64,000 nt of DNA from Paenibacillus sp. HB172176 (GTDB lineage: Bacteria > Bacillota > Bacilli > Paenibacillales > Paenibacillaceae): positions 1-64,000 of the forward strand of contig NZ_JAATHD010000027.1 of the NCBI RefSeq assembly GCF_011947265.1, in the 5' to 3' direction. Within the stretch, counting starts at the first letter, position 1, and each line of letters opens with the position of its first letter. Under the pieces are notes generated by a model. The model worked only from the letters and a program-made list of their open reading frames with translations, was not told the DNA's origin and searched no databases. The position numbers were made by a program, and so were the translations under genes. Below are positions 45,398 through 53,068 of this stretch, one piece after another.

Positions 45398-46237
45398 ATG
45401 ACGATTCCGATGCTTTTCGCAGCCCATTTAATCGATCCGCTTGTGCAGTCCAACTTCCACATCGTGCATTCAGCGCGACATGCCTATCCGTTGCACGGAC
45501 ATGATTTCTACGAAATTTTTATCGTGACCGCCGGTCAATGCACGCATAATATCAATGGGGAAGTCCAAATATTGACGGAAGGCGATATGGTTTTCATTCG
45601 TCCCGAGGACAGGCATGGCTATGATTTGTTCGAAGGCGGAGATTGTCAATTCCTGAACGTGAATTTCTATAATGAGGTTGTGGAAGGAGCTTTCGATTAC
45701 ATGGGACACGCTTCGTTCGTGCATGCGCTCAAAAGCCCAATTCTTTCACCGGTTGTCAGGCTTCTTAAAGCGGATATGGAGGCATTGGTAAGGAAAAGCG
45801 AGCAGATTCGATTATTCGCCTCTACCGACAAACAGATAGCAAGAACGATGGCGCGCAGCTTTTTGAATGACGCTTTGACCCACTTCTTCCTTCACTACCG
45901 CAATGAAGGCTCGAAGGCTATGCCGCAATGGTTTGATCATTTGCTTGCGGAGCTGCAGAAGCCGGAAAACTTCAAGGCGGGACTGCCTCGTTTGCGTGAG
46001 CTCTCGAATCGAAGCGACGGTCATCTGAGCCGCGTATTCAAGCTATATCTTCGTATGACGCCAACCGCTTACTTGAACCATTTGCGGCTTGGCAATGCCA
46101 AAAATTTGTTGCTTACAACGCAGCTTCCCATTGTAGACATCGCCTACGAAGCGGGGTTTGACAATTTGAGCCACTTTTATCATCTGTTCAAAGACGCTTT
46201 TGGCATCGCGCCGGGAAAAATCCGCAATGGTTCATGA
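45398..46237 (+). CDS. AraC-family regulator, cupin type
   Basis: A 279-residue AraC-type regulator divergent from the mannosidase gene. The N-terminal cupin domain is shown by HAYPLHGHDFYEIFIV and GDMVFIRPEDRHGY. The C-terminal double HTH is at about 175-279, with DIAYEAGFDNLSHFYHLFKDAFG. The ATG at 45398 is 5 bases after AGAGGAGG; the frame is open to 45329 but that start lacks an RBS. A -10-like TATAGT is at 45350-45355. It likely regulates the adjacent mannosidase/importer genes. Confidence 0.92.
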   Translation: MTIPMLFAAHLIDPLVQSNFHIVHSARHAYPLHGHDFYEIFIVTAGQCTHNINGEVQILTEGDMVFIRPEDRHGYDLFEGGDCQFLNVNFYNEVVEGAFDYMGHASFVHALKSPILSPVVRLLKADMEALVRKSEQIRLFASTDKQIARTMARSFLNDALTHFFLHYRNEGSKAMPQWFDHLLAELQKPENFKAGLPRLRELSNRSDGHLSRVFKLYLRMTPTAYLNHLRLGNAKNLLLTTQLPIVDIAYEAGFDNLSHFYHLFKDAFGIAPGKIRNGS

Positions 46238-46295
46238 AGCGGGTTGAACAAAAAACGATTGGCTGGAAATAACATTGCGTTGCTTGCTTTTTCTG

Positions 46296-46325
46296 TTGCA
46301 TTCCATAGAACAGATGTGGTACAAT
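46296..46325 (+). promoter_or_regulatory. tRNA-Ser promoter
   Basis: -35 TTGCAT (46296-46301) and an extended -10 TGGTACAAT (ending 46325), spacing 18. It is 20 bases before the tRNA. Confidence 0.65.
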
Positions 46326-46345
46326 CTCTCTTGTGTCACCAATGC

Positions 46346-46436
46346 GGAGAGGTACCCAAGAGGCCCAAGGGGGCTGACTCGAAATCAGCTAGGCGTGTCA
46401 AAGCGTGCGTGGGTTCGAATCCCACCTTCTCCGCCA
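46346..46436 (+). tRNA. trnS: tRNA-Ser (CGA anticodon)
   Basis: A 91-base class II tRNA with encoded CCA. The acceptor stem pairs GGAGAGG with CTTCTCC, with discriminator G. The anticodon stem is GCTGA/TCAGC with loop CTCGAAA, giving anticodon CGA at 46380-46382, which reads UCG. A long variable arm and the T loop GGTTCGAATCCC are present. An ORF drawn across this region is not real. Confidence 0.97.
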
Positions 46437-46469
46437 CTATGCATACAATAATCTTTGATGGATTCGATA

Positions 46470-46510
46470 CAAGCCTTCCGCAACTATGCGGGAGGCTTGC
46501 TTATTTGTTT
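46470..46510 (+). terminator. Terminator after tRNA-Ser
   Basis: A 13-bp stem (CAAGCCTTCCGCA with TGCGGGAGGCTTG, one G-T pair) with loop ACTA, followed by a T-rich run. A second perfect 13-bp hairpin without a T-tract is at 46534-46563. Confidence 0.8.
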
Positions 46511-46563
46511 GTCGCGTTTTTGAGAAGGAACAGAGAAAGAGGACTCTTGCGAGTCCTCTTTCT

Positions 46564-46879
46564 TGACGGTGACGTTGGTTTTGAGTTCTAGCTTACACCT
46601 TAGCGAATGAAACTTGGAGCCGGCATTCTTTGTCGAGATTCAATCAGCCTGAGCGTCAATCCTCTTCTGAGCCGGTAAAGGCTCGAATGTGTGTTACAGA
46701 CAGTAGTCTTTGGCACAAACCTCCGCTTCTATCCTGAGTGCGCGAAATCCTCAAGCGATTCTTGTCCCAATAGGTCCAACGGAACCACACCTCTCTTGCA
46801 CCGTCGATAGTTAGAATGTCCCGCAGCAGATCGTTTTATTCATGACGGAACTCTTCATTTTTCTTCTAGTCGAACGCTG
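46564..46879. other. Gene-free stretch
   Basis: No ORF with a ribosome-binding site, RNA gene or clear hairpin is seen between the tRNA terminator hairpins and the YjzC-like gene. Confidence 0.4.
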
Positions 46880-47065
46880 TTATTGCTTCGGCATTTTCTT
46901 CCATTTTCGTTCATGGTTTGTTGTGTCGGGGAAATGCTGGCCTTTCTCGAGCTCAATGATTTTCGGATTCTGAATGCCCATATGATAGGAGTTAACGCCA
47001 TCCTCGATATATTTGCCGTTGTTAGGCGCTTTGTCGCCTGGAGAGAATAATGTGAATTGACCCAT
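46880..47065 (-). CDS. YjzC-like small protein
   Basis: A 61-residue protein resembling YjzC of B. subtilis, whose function is unknown. Family features are FSPGDKAPNNGKYIEDG and QHFPDTTNHERKWK. The ATG at 47065 lies 7 bases after AGGAGGTG; the frame extends 13 codons further, but without an RBS. It stands alone, on the lagging strand. Confidence 0.8.
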   Translation of the reverse strand: MGQFTLFSPGDKAPNNGKYIEDGVNSYHMGIQNPKIIELEKGQHFPDTTNHERKWKKMPKQ

Positions 47066-47319
47066 TCGTATACACCTCCTGTTGTGATTATTGCGCATCA
47101 ACAAACTTATTATGAGCGAAAGAGCCCTGAGGCATGAATGACAGTTAACGGTATAGCCATGTGTGAGTAATGAATATATGTGGCGAAAATTCGTAAAAAG
47201 CTGACGTCAAAATGATTTTCCATTAAAAATATAGGGAAATGAGTTCTCAAAATCGATAAAATTAGGTATTATAGACGTAATGTGATAAAAGTTAACAAAC
47301 TTCAGGCAGGTGATCTATC

Positions 47320-47670
47320 ATGGCGAAACCAATTTCAACCGAAATCTCCCATAGAGTCAATCAAAAGCAGAATGCGGAAGTGCATTCCTTGCTCCAGAAT
47401 CTGATTGAGAAGCGAAAACAAGAAATATTCGAGATTGAACAAATGGTGGAACGTTATGAACGAAAGGTTCGAATGGAGGAGCAGGCGTATCGCAAGATGT
47501 CTGCGCTTCGCCGAATGCTGACGGGCAAGAAGCCGGATCATCATATTGCCGTGGAATATATTCATTATGTGAAAAACCCGATGGAGAAGGTTCGGCTGCT
47601 GCGGGAAGAGCTGGAGCAGTATCAGGAGAGATTGAACGGATTCGAACCGAATGCGCGGGAGAAGAAATAG
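47320..47670 (+). CDS. Hypothetical coiled-coil protein
   Basis: I do not recognise this 116-residue protein. It is highly charged, with heptad-like Leu/Ile/Glu/Lys patterns over about 15-65 and 85-110, which suggests a coiled coil, and no membrane segment or Cys. The start has AGGCAGGTG upstream, and a strong terminator follows directly, so it is probably a real monocistronic gene. Confidence 0.65.
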   Translation: MAKPISTEISHRVNQKQNAEVHSLLQNLIEKRKQEIFEIEQMVERYERKVRMEEQAYRKMSALRRMLTGKKPDHHIAVEYIHYVKNPMEKVRLLREELEQYQERLNGFEPNAREKK

Positions 47671-47677
47671 CAAAGGA

Positions 47678-47727
47678 AAGGAACCTTTAAACCACTTATT
47701 CAAGTGGAAAATGAAGGTTCCTTTTTT
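47678..47727 (+). terminator. Terminator after coiled-coil gene
   Basis: AAGGAACCTT and AAGGTTCCTT form an outer stem and CCACTT/AAGTGG an inner one, followed by six T. Confidence 0.8.
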
Positions 47728-47765
47728 GACCACAATAGCATTTATAAAACGTCTGCCTCTATTTA

Positions 47766-47841
47766 ATCTAACGAAGAATCATAACGCTATTTTCTCGAAA
47801 TCTGCCATTCCCACGATCTAACGAAGAATGATAACGCTATT
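47766..47841. repeat. Two 26-base direct repeats, 50-base period
   Basis: ATCTAACGAAGAAT then CATAACGCTATT (47766-47791) recurs at 47816-47841 with one difference (GATAACGCTATT). A reverse-oriented match ATCTTCGTTAGAT is at 47892-47904. No ORF covers them. Confidence 0.8.
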
Positions 47842-47922
47842 GCCTCCAAAACGACTCATTCTTCGCTCAAAAGGGAGGAATAAGGGTATAGATCTTCGTT
47901 AGATTTTTCAGGATTCGTTAGA

Positions 47923-48099
47923 ATCGAACATGGTCTTACGGCCAACGCCAGAAATGAAAATATACCAAGGCAACTTTAGTGCTGTAGAGTGTGGATTCAT
48001 TTTCTTATAAATCGAACATAGCCCAACAGGCCGCCGCCAGAAATGAAAATGAACCAACGCCACTTTAGTGCTTTAGAGTGTGGGTGCACTTTCGTGCAA
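47923..48099. repeat. Tandem repeat of about 88 bases, two copies
   Basis: Copy 1 is at 47923-48010 and copy 2 at 48011-48099, head to tail. Shared blocks are ATCGAACAT, CGCCAGAAATGAAAAT, ACTTTAGTGCT and TAGAGTGTGG. A third start, ATCGAACG, follows at 48100. It is intergenic, beside the interrupted amt gene, and no known feature class fits. Confidence 0.8.
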
Positions 48100-48152
48100 A
48101 TCGAACGTTTCGCCTTGAGTTTCCCCTTGAAATGAGGACGCTTGACCCTTCC

Positions 48153-49442
48153 CTATTCATTGCCGCGCAGCTTGTCGACATTGACAAAGCCATGCTCCTG
48201 ATTGTAGGCGGCAACGCCGTGAATGCTGACATCAAGCCCTACCAGTTCTTCATCTGCCGTAACTCTAACCGGCTTGTAGAGCTGGATAAGCTTCAGAACG
48301 CCCCAGGTAAGCGAAAAGCCCCATATCGCGACTACAGACACTCCTAATGCCTGAACGCCAAGCAGATGCCATCCTCCGCCGTAGAACAAGCCTGTCTCGG
48401 CAGCCGTGCCCGGCATGGCGAATAATCCGACCGCAAGCGTGCCGATGACGCCGCTAATGCCGTGAACGGCGAATGCGCCGACGGGATCATCCACTTTACG
48501 GCCTTCCAGCCACTCGCTTGCAAGGACCATGACTACGCCAGAGACAGCGCCGATAAGAATGGCCGCGGCATCGGATACGAAGGCGCAGCCGGCTGTAATG
48601 CCGACAAGTCCGGCAAGCGCTCCGTTGATCACCATCGGCGGATCCGCCTTCTGGTAGCGAAGCAGGGTGAAGAGAATGCAGGCAGCGCAGCCTGCAGCGG
48701 AAGCCAGCATCGTGGTGACCGCGATATGACCGATGCTCTCGTTCGTCGCGCTGAGCGTGCTGCCCGCGTTAAAGCCGAACCAGCCGAACCATAGGATGAA
48801 CACCCCTACAGAAGCCAGAGGGAGGTTCGAAGGCGAAACGATATTCACTTTGCCGTCAGAATTGAAACGTCCGAGACGCGGCCCAATGAACAAGGCGGCG
48901 GCGAGAGCTGCGAAGCCTCCCAGGGCATGAATGGCCGCCGAGCCTGCAAAGTCGATCATGCCAAGCTTCGCGAGCCAGCCGTCGGAAGACTAGATCCAAT
49001 GTCCCGATATCGGATAGATCAAGCCGGTCATAAAGATGGTGTATATAATGTAGGCGCGGAAGTGAATGCGCTCGGCGACTGCGCCCGATACGATGGAGAT
49101 GACGGCGATGACAAAGGCGCTTTGGAACAGCCAGTACGTATCGATTGAAATGTTGAATTGCAGATGCGACAGATCGCCCTCCAAAAGAAAGCCGCTGAGA
49201 CCCATGAAGCTTCCCGCATCCTTGCCGTACATGAAGGCAAACCCGATCGCATAATACACCAGCGCTCCGAATGCTATATCGACGAATACCTTCATAATAA
49301 TGCTGACCGCGTTCTTCTGTCTGACAAACCCGGCTTCAAGCAAGGCGAATCCGCCCTCCATAAGCAAGATCATGGCCGCGGTCAGAACAACCCAGATGGT
49401 GTCGAGGCCTTTCGAAAGATCAATAATTGAAATTTCCATCAT
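48153..49442 (-). pseudogene. amt: Ammonium transporter, interrupted by one amber codon
   Basis: The frame encodes an Amt/MEP-family ammonium channel, about 429 residues if read through. The first part (49442-48993) ends at YPISGHWI; a TAG at 48992-48990 follows, and the same frame continues SSDGWLAKLGMIDFAGS to 48153. The family normally has Trp (TGG) at the stop position, so a single G-to-A change (C to T at 48991 on the plus strand) explains it. The remaining frame is intact, with conserved AGSAAIHALGG and HGISGVIGTLAVG. No ribosome-binding site is seen before Met48959. No glnK is adjacent. A sequencing error is possible. Confidence 0.9.
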
Positions 49443-49562
49443 GCCATTGCTCCCCTTGATTCAAATGGAAAAAATGAAAGTAAATACGTAAAAGCCGAAC
49501 TCATTATATATAGAGGAATTGCAGATGTCAACGCATACATCCGTCCGAAGGCAAGAAGTTAC

Positions 49563-49591
49563 TTGTCATAGGCAGAACAATTTGATATAGT
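49563..49591 (+). promoter_or_regulatory. rpsF operon promoter
   Basis: -35 TTGTCA (49563-49568) and -10 TATAGT (49586-49591), spacing 17. The leader to rpsF is about 65 bases, with a CGAGC/GCTCG hairpin (49601-49614) and a GGGGCCGTTAG stretch (49631-49641) that could be part of an S6:S18 autoregulatory site; the latter is inference. Confidence 0.65.
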
Positions 49592-49662
49592 AATGAGATG
49601 CGAGCGAATGCTCGTTCCTTGCTCCATTAAGGGGCCGTTAGTCCAAGAGGAGGTGAAACACT

Positions 49663-49947
49663 ATGCGCAAATATGAAGTGATGTACATCATTCGTCCAGA
49701 AGTTGAACAAGAGAATGTTCAGGCTCTCGTTGATAAATTCAATGGCATCATCTCCAATGGCGGAGAGGTCACAAAGACTGATGTGATCGGCAAACGCCGT
49801 CTTGCGTATGAGATCAACAAGCTTCGTGACGGTTACTATGTTCTGGTACACTTCAACGCTACAACTGAAGTTGTCAACGAGCTGGACCGCATCATGAAGA
49901 TTACGGATGAAGTTATCCGTTCGTTGATCGTCAGAGACGTAGCTTAA
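49663..49947 (+). CDS. rpsF: 30S ribosomal protein S6
   Basis: S6 binds S18 in the small subunit platform. The 94-residue protein starts MRKYEVMYIIRPEVEQE and has the ferredoxin-like fold pattern with VIGKRRLAYEINKLRDGYYV, a landmark for the family. RBS AGGAGGTG, 8 bases before ATG. ssb follows after 35 bases and rpsR after that, the standard Bacillales operon. Confidence 0.97.
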   Translation: MRKYEVMYIIRPEVEQENVQALVDKFNGIISNGGEVTKTDVIGKRRLAYEINKLRDGYYVLVHFNATTEVVNELDRIMKITDEVIRSLIVRDVA

Positions 49948-49982
49948 GTCCACGCAGGATTGTTCAATGGGGAGGTTATGTA

Positions 49983-50513
49983 ATGTTGAATCGTGTCATA
50001 CTGATTGGAAGATTAACGCGCGATCCTGAGCTGCGCTACACGCCGGCGGGGGTAGCCGTTACGCAATTCACTCTGGCTGTCGACCGTCCGTTCACGACGG
50101 GCTCAGGAGAGAGAGAAGCGGATTTCATACCGATCGTTACTTGGCGTCAGTTAGCTGAAACCTGTGCGAACTACTTGAAGAAGGGCCGATTGACAGCAGT
50201 CGAAGGCCGCATTCAAGTGCGGAATTACGAGAACAACGAGGGCAAGCGTGTGTATGTAACGGAAGTTATAGCAGACAATGTCCGGTTCTTGGAATCGAAT
50301 CGCGATAGCGGATCATCCCCATCATCGCGCGAGGAGTTCGGAGGCGGCAATAGCGGCAATTCTGGCGGCTATGGCGGCGGAAGCGGGAACAGCAACGGCG
50401 GAGGCGGCTACGGGGGAAATCGTTCGAATCAGAATTCACGGCACGACAACAGCGATCCTTTCAAGGATGACGGACGCCCTATTGATATTTCGGAAGATGA
50501 TTTGCCATTTTAG
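49983..50513 (+). CDS. ssb: Single-stranded DNA-binding protein
   Basis: SSB coats single-stranded DNA and recruits repair and replication proteins. The OB fold is at about 1-110 (MLNRVILIGRLTRDPELRYT). A Gly/Asn/Ser-rich flexible linker (115-155) follows, and the acidic C-terminal tip DISEDDLPF, which binds partners, is intact. 176 residues. In the rpsF-ssb-rpsR operon; RBS GGGGAGG. Confidence 0.97.
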   Translation: MLNRVILIGRLTRDPELRYTPAGVAVTQFTLAVDRPFTTGSGEREADFIPIVTWRQLAETCANYLKKGRLTAVEGRIQVRNYENNEGKRVYVTEVIADNVRFLESNRDSGSSPSSREEFGGGNSGNSGGYGGGSGNSNGGGGYGGNRSNQNSRHDNSDPFKDDGRPIDISEDDLPF

Positions 50514-50537
50514 AACTTAACGAAAGGATGAATTCGA

Positions 50538-50822
50538 ATGAGCTTCAAGCCAAGAGATAACGGCGGCGACGAGCGCCCGGAACGCAAGTTCAGCGGACGC
50601 AAAGGCGGTCGCAACAAGCGCCGTAAAGTTTGTTTCTTCACTGTAAACAAAATTACTCACATTGACTATAAAGATACAGACTTGCTGAAGAAGTTTATCA
50701 GCGAGCGCGGCAAAATCTTGCCTCGCCGCGTAACAGGAACAAGCGCGAAATACCAACGCTTGCTGACTGTTGCGATTAAACGTTCCCGTCAAGTCGCATT
50801 GCTTCCTTACACGACTGAATAG
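50538..50822 (+). CDS. rpsR: 30S ribosomal protein S18
   Basis: S18 is the partner of S6 in the platform of the small subunit. 94 residues, basic; the conserved core is KVCFFTVNKITHIDYKDTDL and RRVTGTSAKYQR. A single Cys remains, so this is the zinc-free (C-minus) form. The N-terminus is longer and more charged than in B. subtilis. A perfect terminator follows. Confidence 0.97.
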   Translation: MSFKPRDNGGDERPERKFSGRKGGRNKRRKVCFFTVNKITHIDYKDTDLLKKFISERGKILPRRVTGTSAKYQRLLTVAIKRSRQVALLPYTTE

Positions 50823-50841
50823 TCGAAAGCTGCATGTAGCA

Positions 50842-50873
50842 AAGAGGAGCCTCCCATATGGGAGGCTCCTCTT
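50842..50873. terminator. Terminator after rpsR
   Basis: A perfect inverted repeat: AAGAGGAGCCTCCC and GGGAGGCTCCTCTT around ATAT. It closes the rpsF-ssb-rpsR operon. The following 225 bases up to sulP contain a TATAAT at about 51025 without a good -35. Confidence 0.85.
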
Positions 50874-51098
50874 CGTTACCACAATAGAAAATAGAATTTA
50901 TAAAATTTCGGTTAGGGGTCTTCCCTTACGAGTAAGAGAGTATAGCCGAGGAATCGATAGAAAATTTATATTTATAGCGCTTACATGGGGAGAATTGCCG
51001 CTGATATTCGATTCGAAACCTTGTATAATAGGGGTCATTGATTATCGGCCCCGATCTTTCTGAGAGTGGAAGATCAATACAACAAAGGATAGGAGAGA

Positions 51099-52559
51099 AT
51101 GGTTATTTTACTCCAAAATTTAAAAAAGGTATGGTTCTTTAATGTGCGCGCAGATATTCTCGCAGGCATTACGGTAGCGTTGGCATTGATTCCGGAAGCG
51201 ATCGGCTTCTCGATTATTGCGGACGTCGATCCCATGGTAGGTTTGTACGCTTCCTTCTGCATCGCGGTCATCATCTCAATCGTGGGAGGAAGGCCGGCAA
51301 TGATCTCGGCGGCTACGGGCGCTATGGCGGTTGTCATGGTGTCGCTAGTGGCGAACCACGGGCTGGAGTATTTGTTCGCGGCTACGGTATTGACGGGAAT
51401 CATTCAAATTATTATCGGCATTCTAAAATTGGGACGCTTCATCACCTTCGTTCCGCATTCCGTTGTCATCGGCTTTGTGAACGCGCTGGCGATCGTCATC
51501 TTCTCGACGCAGCTGGTGCAATTCGAGAATGTCACTTGGGTGATGTATGCCTTGGTGGCGGCGGCGCTTCTTATTATCTATATCTTGCCGCTATTCACCA
51601 AGGCGGTGCCGTCCGCTCTTGTCGCCATCATTGTCATTACTTGCGTGACGGTATTCGGTCATATCGATGTGAATACGGTAGGCGATATGGGCAGCATTAC
51701 CTCGAAGCTTCCGGTATTCCACATTCCGGACGGCATGTTCAGCTGGGAAACCTTGAAGATCATTTTCCCGACATCCGTTACGCTTGCATTCGTAGGCTTG
51801 CTTGAATCGTTGATGACGGCGACCATTCTGGATGAAGCGACGAAGACGAAGAGCGACAAGAACAAGGAAATCAGGGGACAGGGCATTGCCAATCTGATTA
51901 CCGGGTTCTTCGGCGGCATGGCGGGCTGCGCGATGATCGGGCAATCCGGCATTAACGTGAAGTCCGGCGGCAGGGGACGGTTGTCGACATTGACGGCCGG
52001 CGTGGTCTTGCTTATTCTCATTATGGTGCTTAGCGATGTGGTTGTCCGTATTCCGATGGCGGCATTGGTAGGCGTGATGATCATGGTGTCGATCGGCACG
52101 TTCGATTGGCGCTCGCTGCTTGAGCTCAGGAAGGTTCCGCTCGTAGACAGCATCGTCATGCTCTCGGTCGTCGGTATTGTGGTCTACACGCATAATTTGG
52201 CGCTAGGGGTTCTGGTCGGCGTGATTATAAGCGCCTTGAGCTTCGGTTGGCGTATGGCCAAGCTGCATGCGGAATCGACGATAACGGAAGCGGGGGTCAA
52301 GCATTACGGCATCCGCGGCCAGCTGTTCTTCGGCACGATGAGTCACTTCGCGGATATCTTCCGCCCGGAAGAGGATCCGGAGCATATTGTAATAGATTTC
52401 TCCGCATCGCATGTCTGGGATCAATCGGCGGTTACGGCGATTGCGAAAGTTATGCTGCGTTATGAGGAGCACGGGAAGACGGTTTCGATTGTTGGACTGA
52501 ACGCAGAAAGCAAGAAGCTTGTTGAACGGATTGGTCTATCCGTTTCAGGCGGTCATTAA
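51099..52559 (+). CDS. SulP-family anion transporter with STAS domain
   Basis: A 486-residue secondary transporter of the SulP family, which carries sulfate, bicarbonate or other anions. About 12 membrane segments occupy residues 15-390, with LIPEAIGFSIIADVDPMVGLYASF near the start as a landmark of the family. The C-terminal STAS domain (about 400-486, IVIDFSASHVWDQSAVTAI) is short but complete. The substrate cannot be told from sequence. RBS AGGAGAG. It stands alone with its own terminator. Confidence 0.92.
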   Translation: MVILLQNLKKVWFFNVRADILAGITVALALIPEAIGFSIIADVDPMVGLYASFCIAVIISIVGGRPAMISAATGAMAVVMVSLVANHGLEYLFAATVLTGIIQIIIGILKLGRFITFVPHSVVIGFVNALAIVIFSTQLVQFENVTWVMYALVAAALLIIYILPLFTKAVPSALVAIIVITCVTVFGHIDVNTVGDMGSITSKLPVFHIPDGMFSWETLKIIFPTSVTLAFVGLLESLMTATILDEATKTKSDKNKEIRGQGIANLITGFFGGMAGCAMIGQSGINVKSGGRGRLSTLTAGVVLLILIMVLSDVVVRIPMAALVGVMIMVSIGTFDWRSLLELRKVPLVDSIVMLSVVGIVVYTHNLALGVLVGVIISALSFGWRMAKLHAESTITEAGVKHYGIRGQLFFGTMSHFADIFRPEEDPEHIVIDFSASHVWDQSAVTAIAKVMLRYEEHGKTVSIVGLNAESKKLVERIGLSVSGGH

Positions 52560-52616
52560 GAGGAGTGGGCGCTTGCCAATCAACGGGTAAGCTTATAATG
52601 CGAATGCACAACAAGG

Positions 52617-52662
52617 AGCTGCGCAAGGACAGTCGGAATGACTGGGCATTGCGCAGCTTTTT
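52617..52662 (+). terminator. Terminator after sulP
   Basis: AGCTGCGCAA and TTGCGCAGCT form a 10-bp stem with a smaller hairpin (CAGTCGGAATGACTG) in the loop, followed by TTTTT. Confidence 0.8.
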
Positions 52663-52697
52663 GCCGTTTGTTATAAAGGATGCTCATTTGAATCGCG

Positions 52698-52859
52698 TCA
52701 ATGAGCATGAACAATGGATTTGAGCCAATGCTGCCATTTCTTCAGAGGGAGCGTTAGTCGAGTGTCGGACCAATCCTGCTTGAATGACTCTAGGGTCTGT
52801 TCCCGCTCGGAACGCCAAGCGGCCAAAGCCTGTCTCCGATAGGTGGATTCAAAGATCAT
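52698..52859 (-). CDS. Hypothetical 53-residue protein
   Basis: A short ORF on the minus strand starting MIFESTYRRQALAAW and ending LKSIVHAH. It is rich in Arg, Trp, Gln and Glu, with no membrane segment; residues 5-30 could form an amphipathic helix. The ATG at 52859 lies 7 bases after AGGAGGA, and a consensus sigma-A promoter is 55-85 bases upstream. I do not recognise the family. These signals make it a likely real gene despite the size. Confidence 0.65.
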   Translation of the reverse strand: MIFESTYRRQALAAWRSEREQTLESFKQDWSDTRLTLPLKKWQHWLKSIVHAH

Positions 52860-52913
52860 GGATCATTCCTCCTGTCAGCGGATTATGGTAACGGTTGCAA
52901 GTAAGATGAGATA

Positions 52914-52942
52914 ATTATACAAAATATTCTGACAATTATCAA
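52914..52942 (-). promoter_or_regulatory. Consensus sigma-A promoter of small gene
   Basis: On the minus strand, -35 TTGATA (52937-52942) and -10 TATAAT (52914-52919), spacing 17. It is the best promoter match in the window. A palindrome GCAGGGTGTACCCTGC lies at 52980-52995, 38 bases upstream of the -35, and could be an operator. Confidence 0.75.
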
Positions 52943-52995
52943 AAGGTTCTCATAGTTAAAACGTATCGAAACAAATATTGCAGGGTGTACCCTGC

Positions 52996-53042
52996 AAAAA
53001 AACGCCTTGCGAAGCAGCAAAAGCTGCCCGTAGCAAGGCGTT
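52996..53042 (-). terminator. Terminator after ktrB
   Basis: AACGCCTTGC and GCAAGGCGTT form a perfect 10-bp stem with an inner GCAGC/GCTGC hairpin, followed on the minus strand by seven T. Confidence 0.85.
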
Positions 53043-53068
53043 ACCTATTCCACTTTTCCATTCGGGGC

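Noticed and set aside
46244..46591. 115-codon ORF across the tRNA-Ser gene
   Set aside because: It runs through a complete tRNA and its terminator; no ribosome-binding site.
47766..48099. CRISPR array
   Set aside because: Repeats are only two per family, the 88-base units are head to tail without spacers, and no cas genes are in the window.
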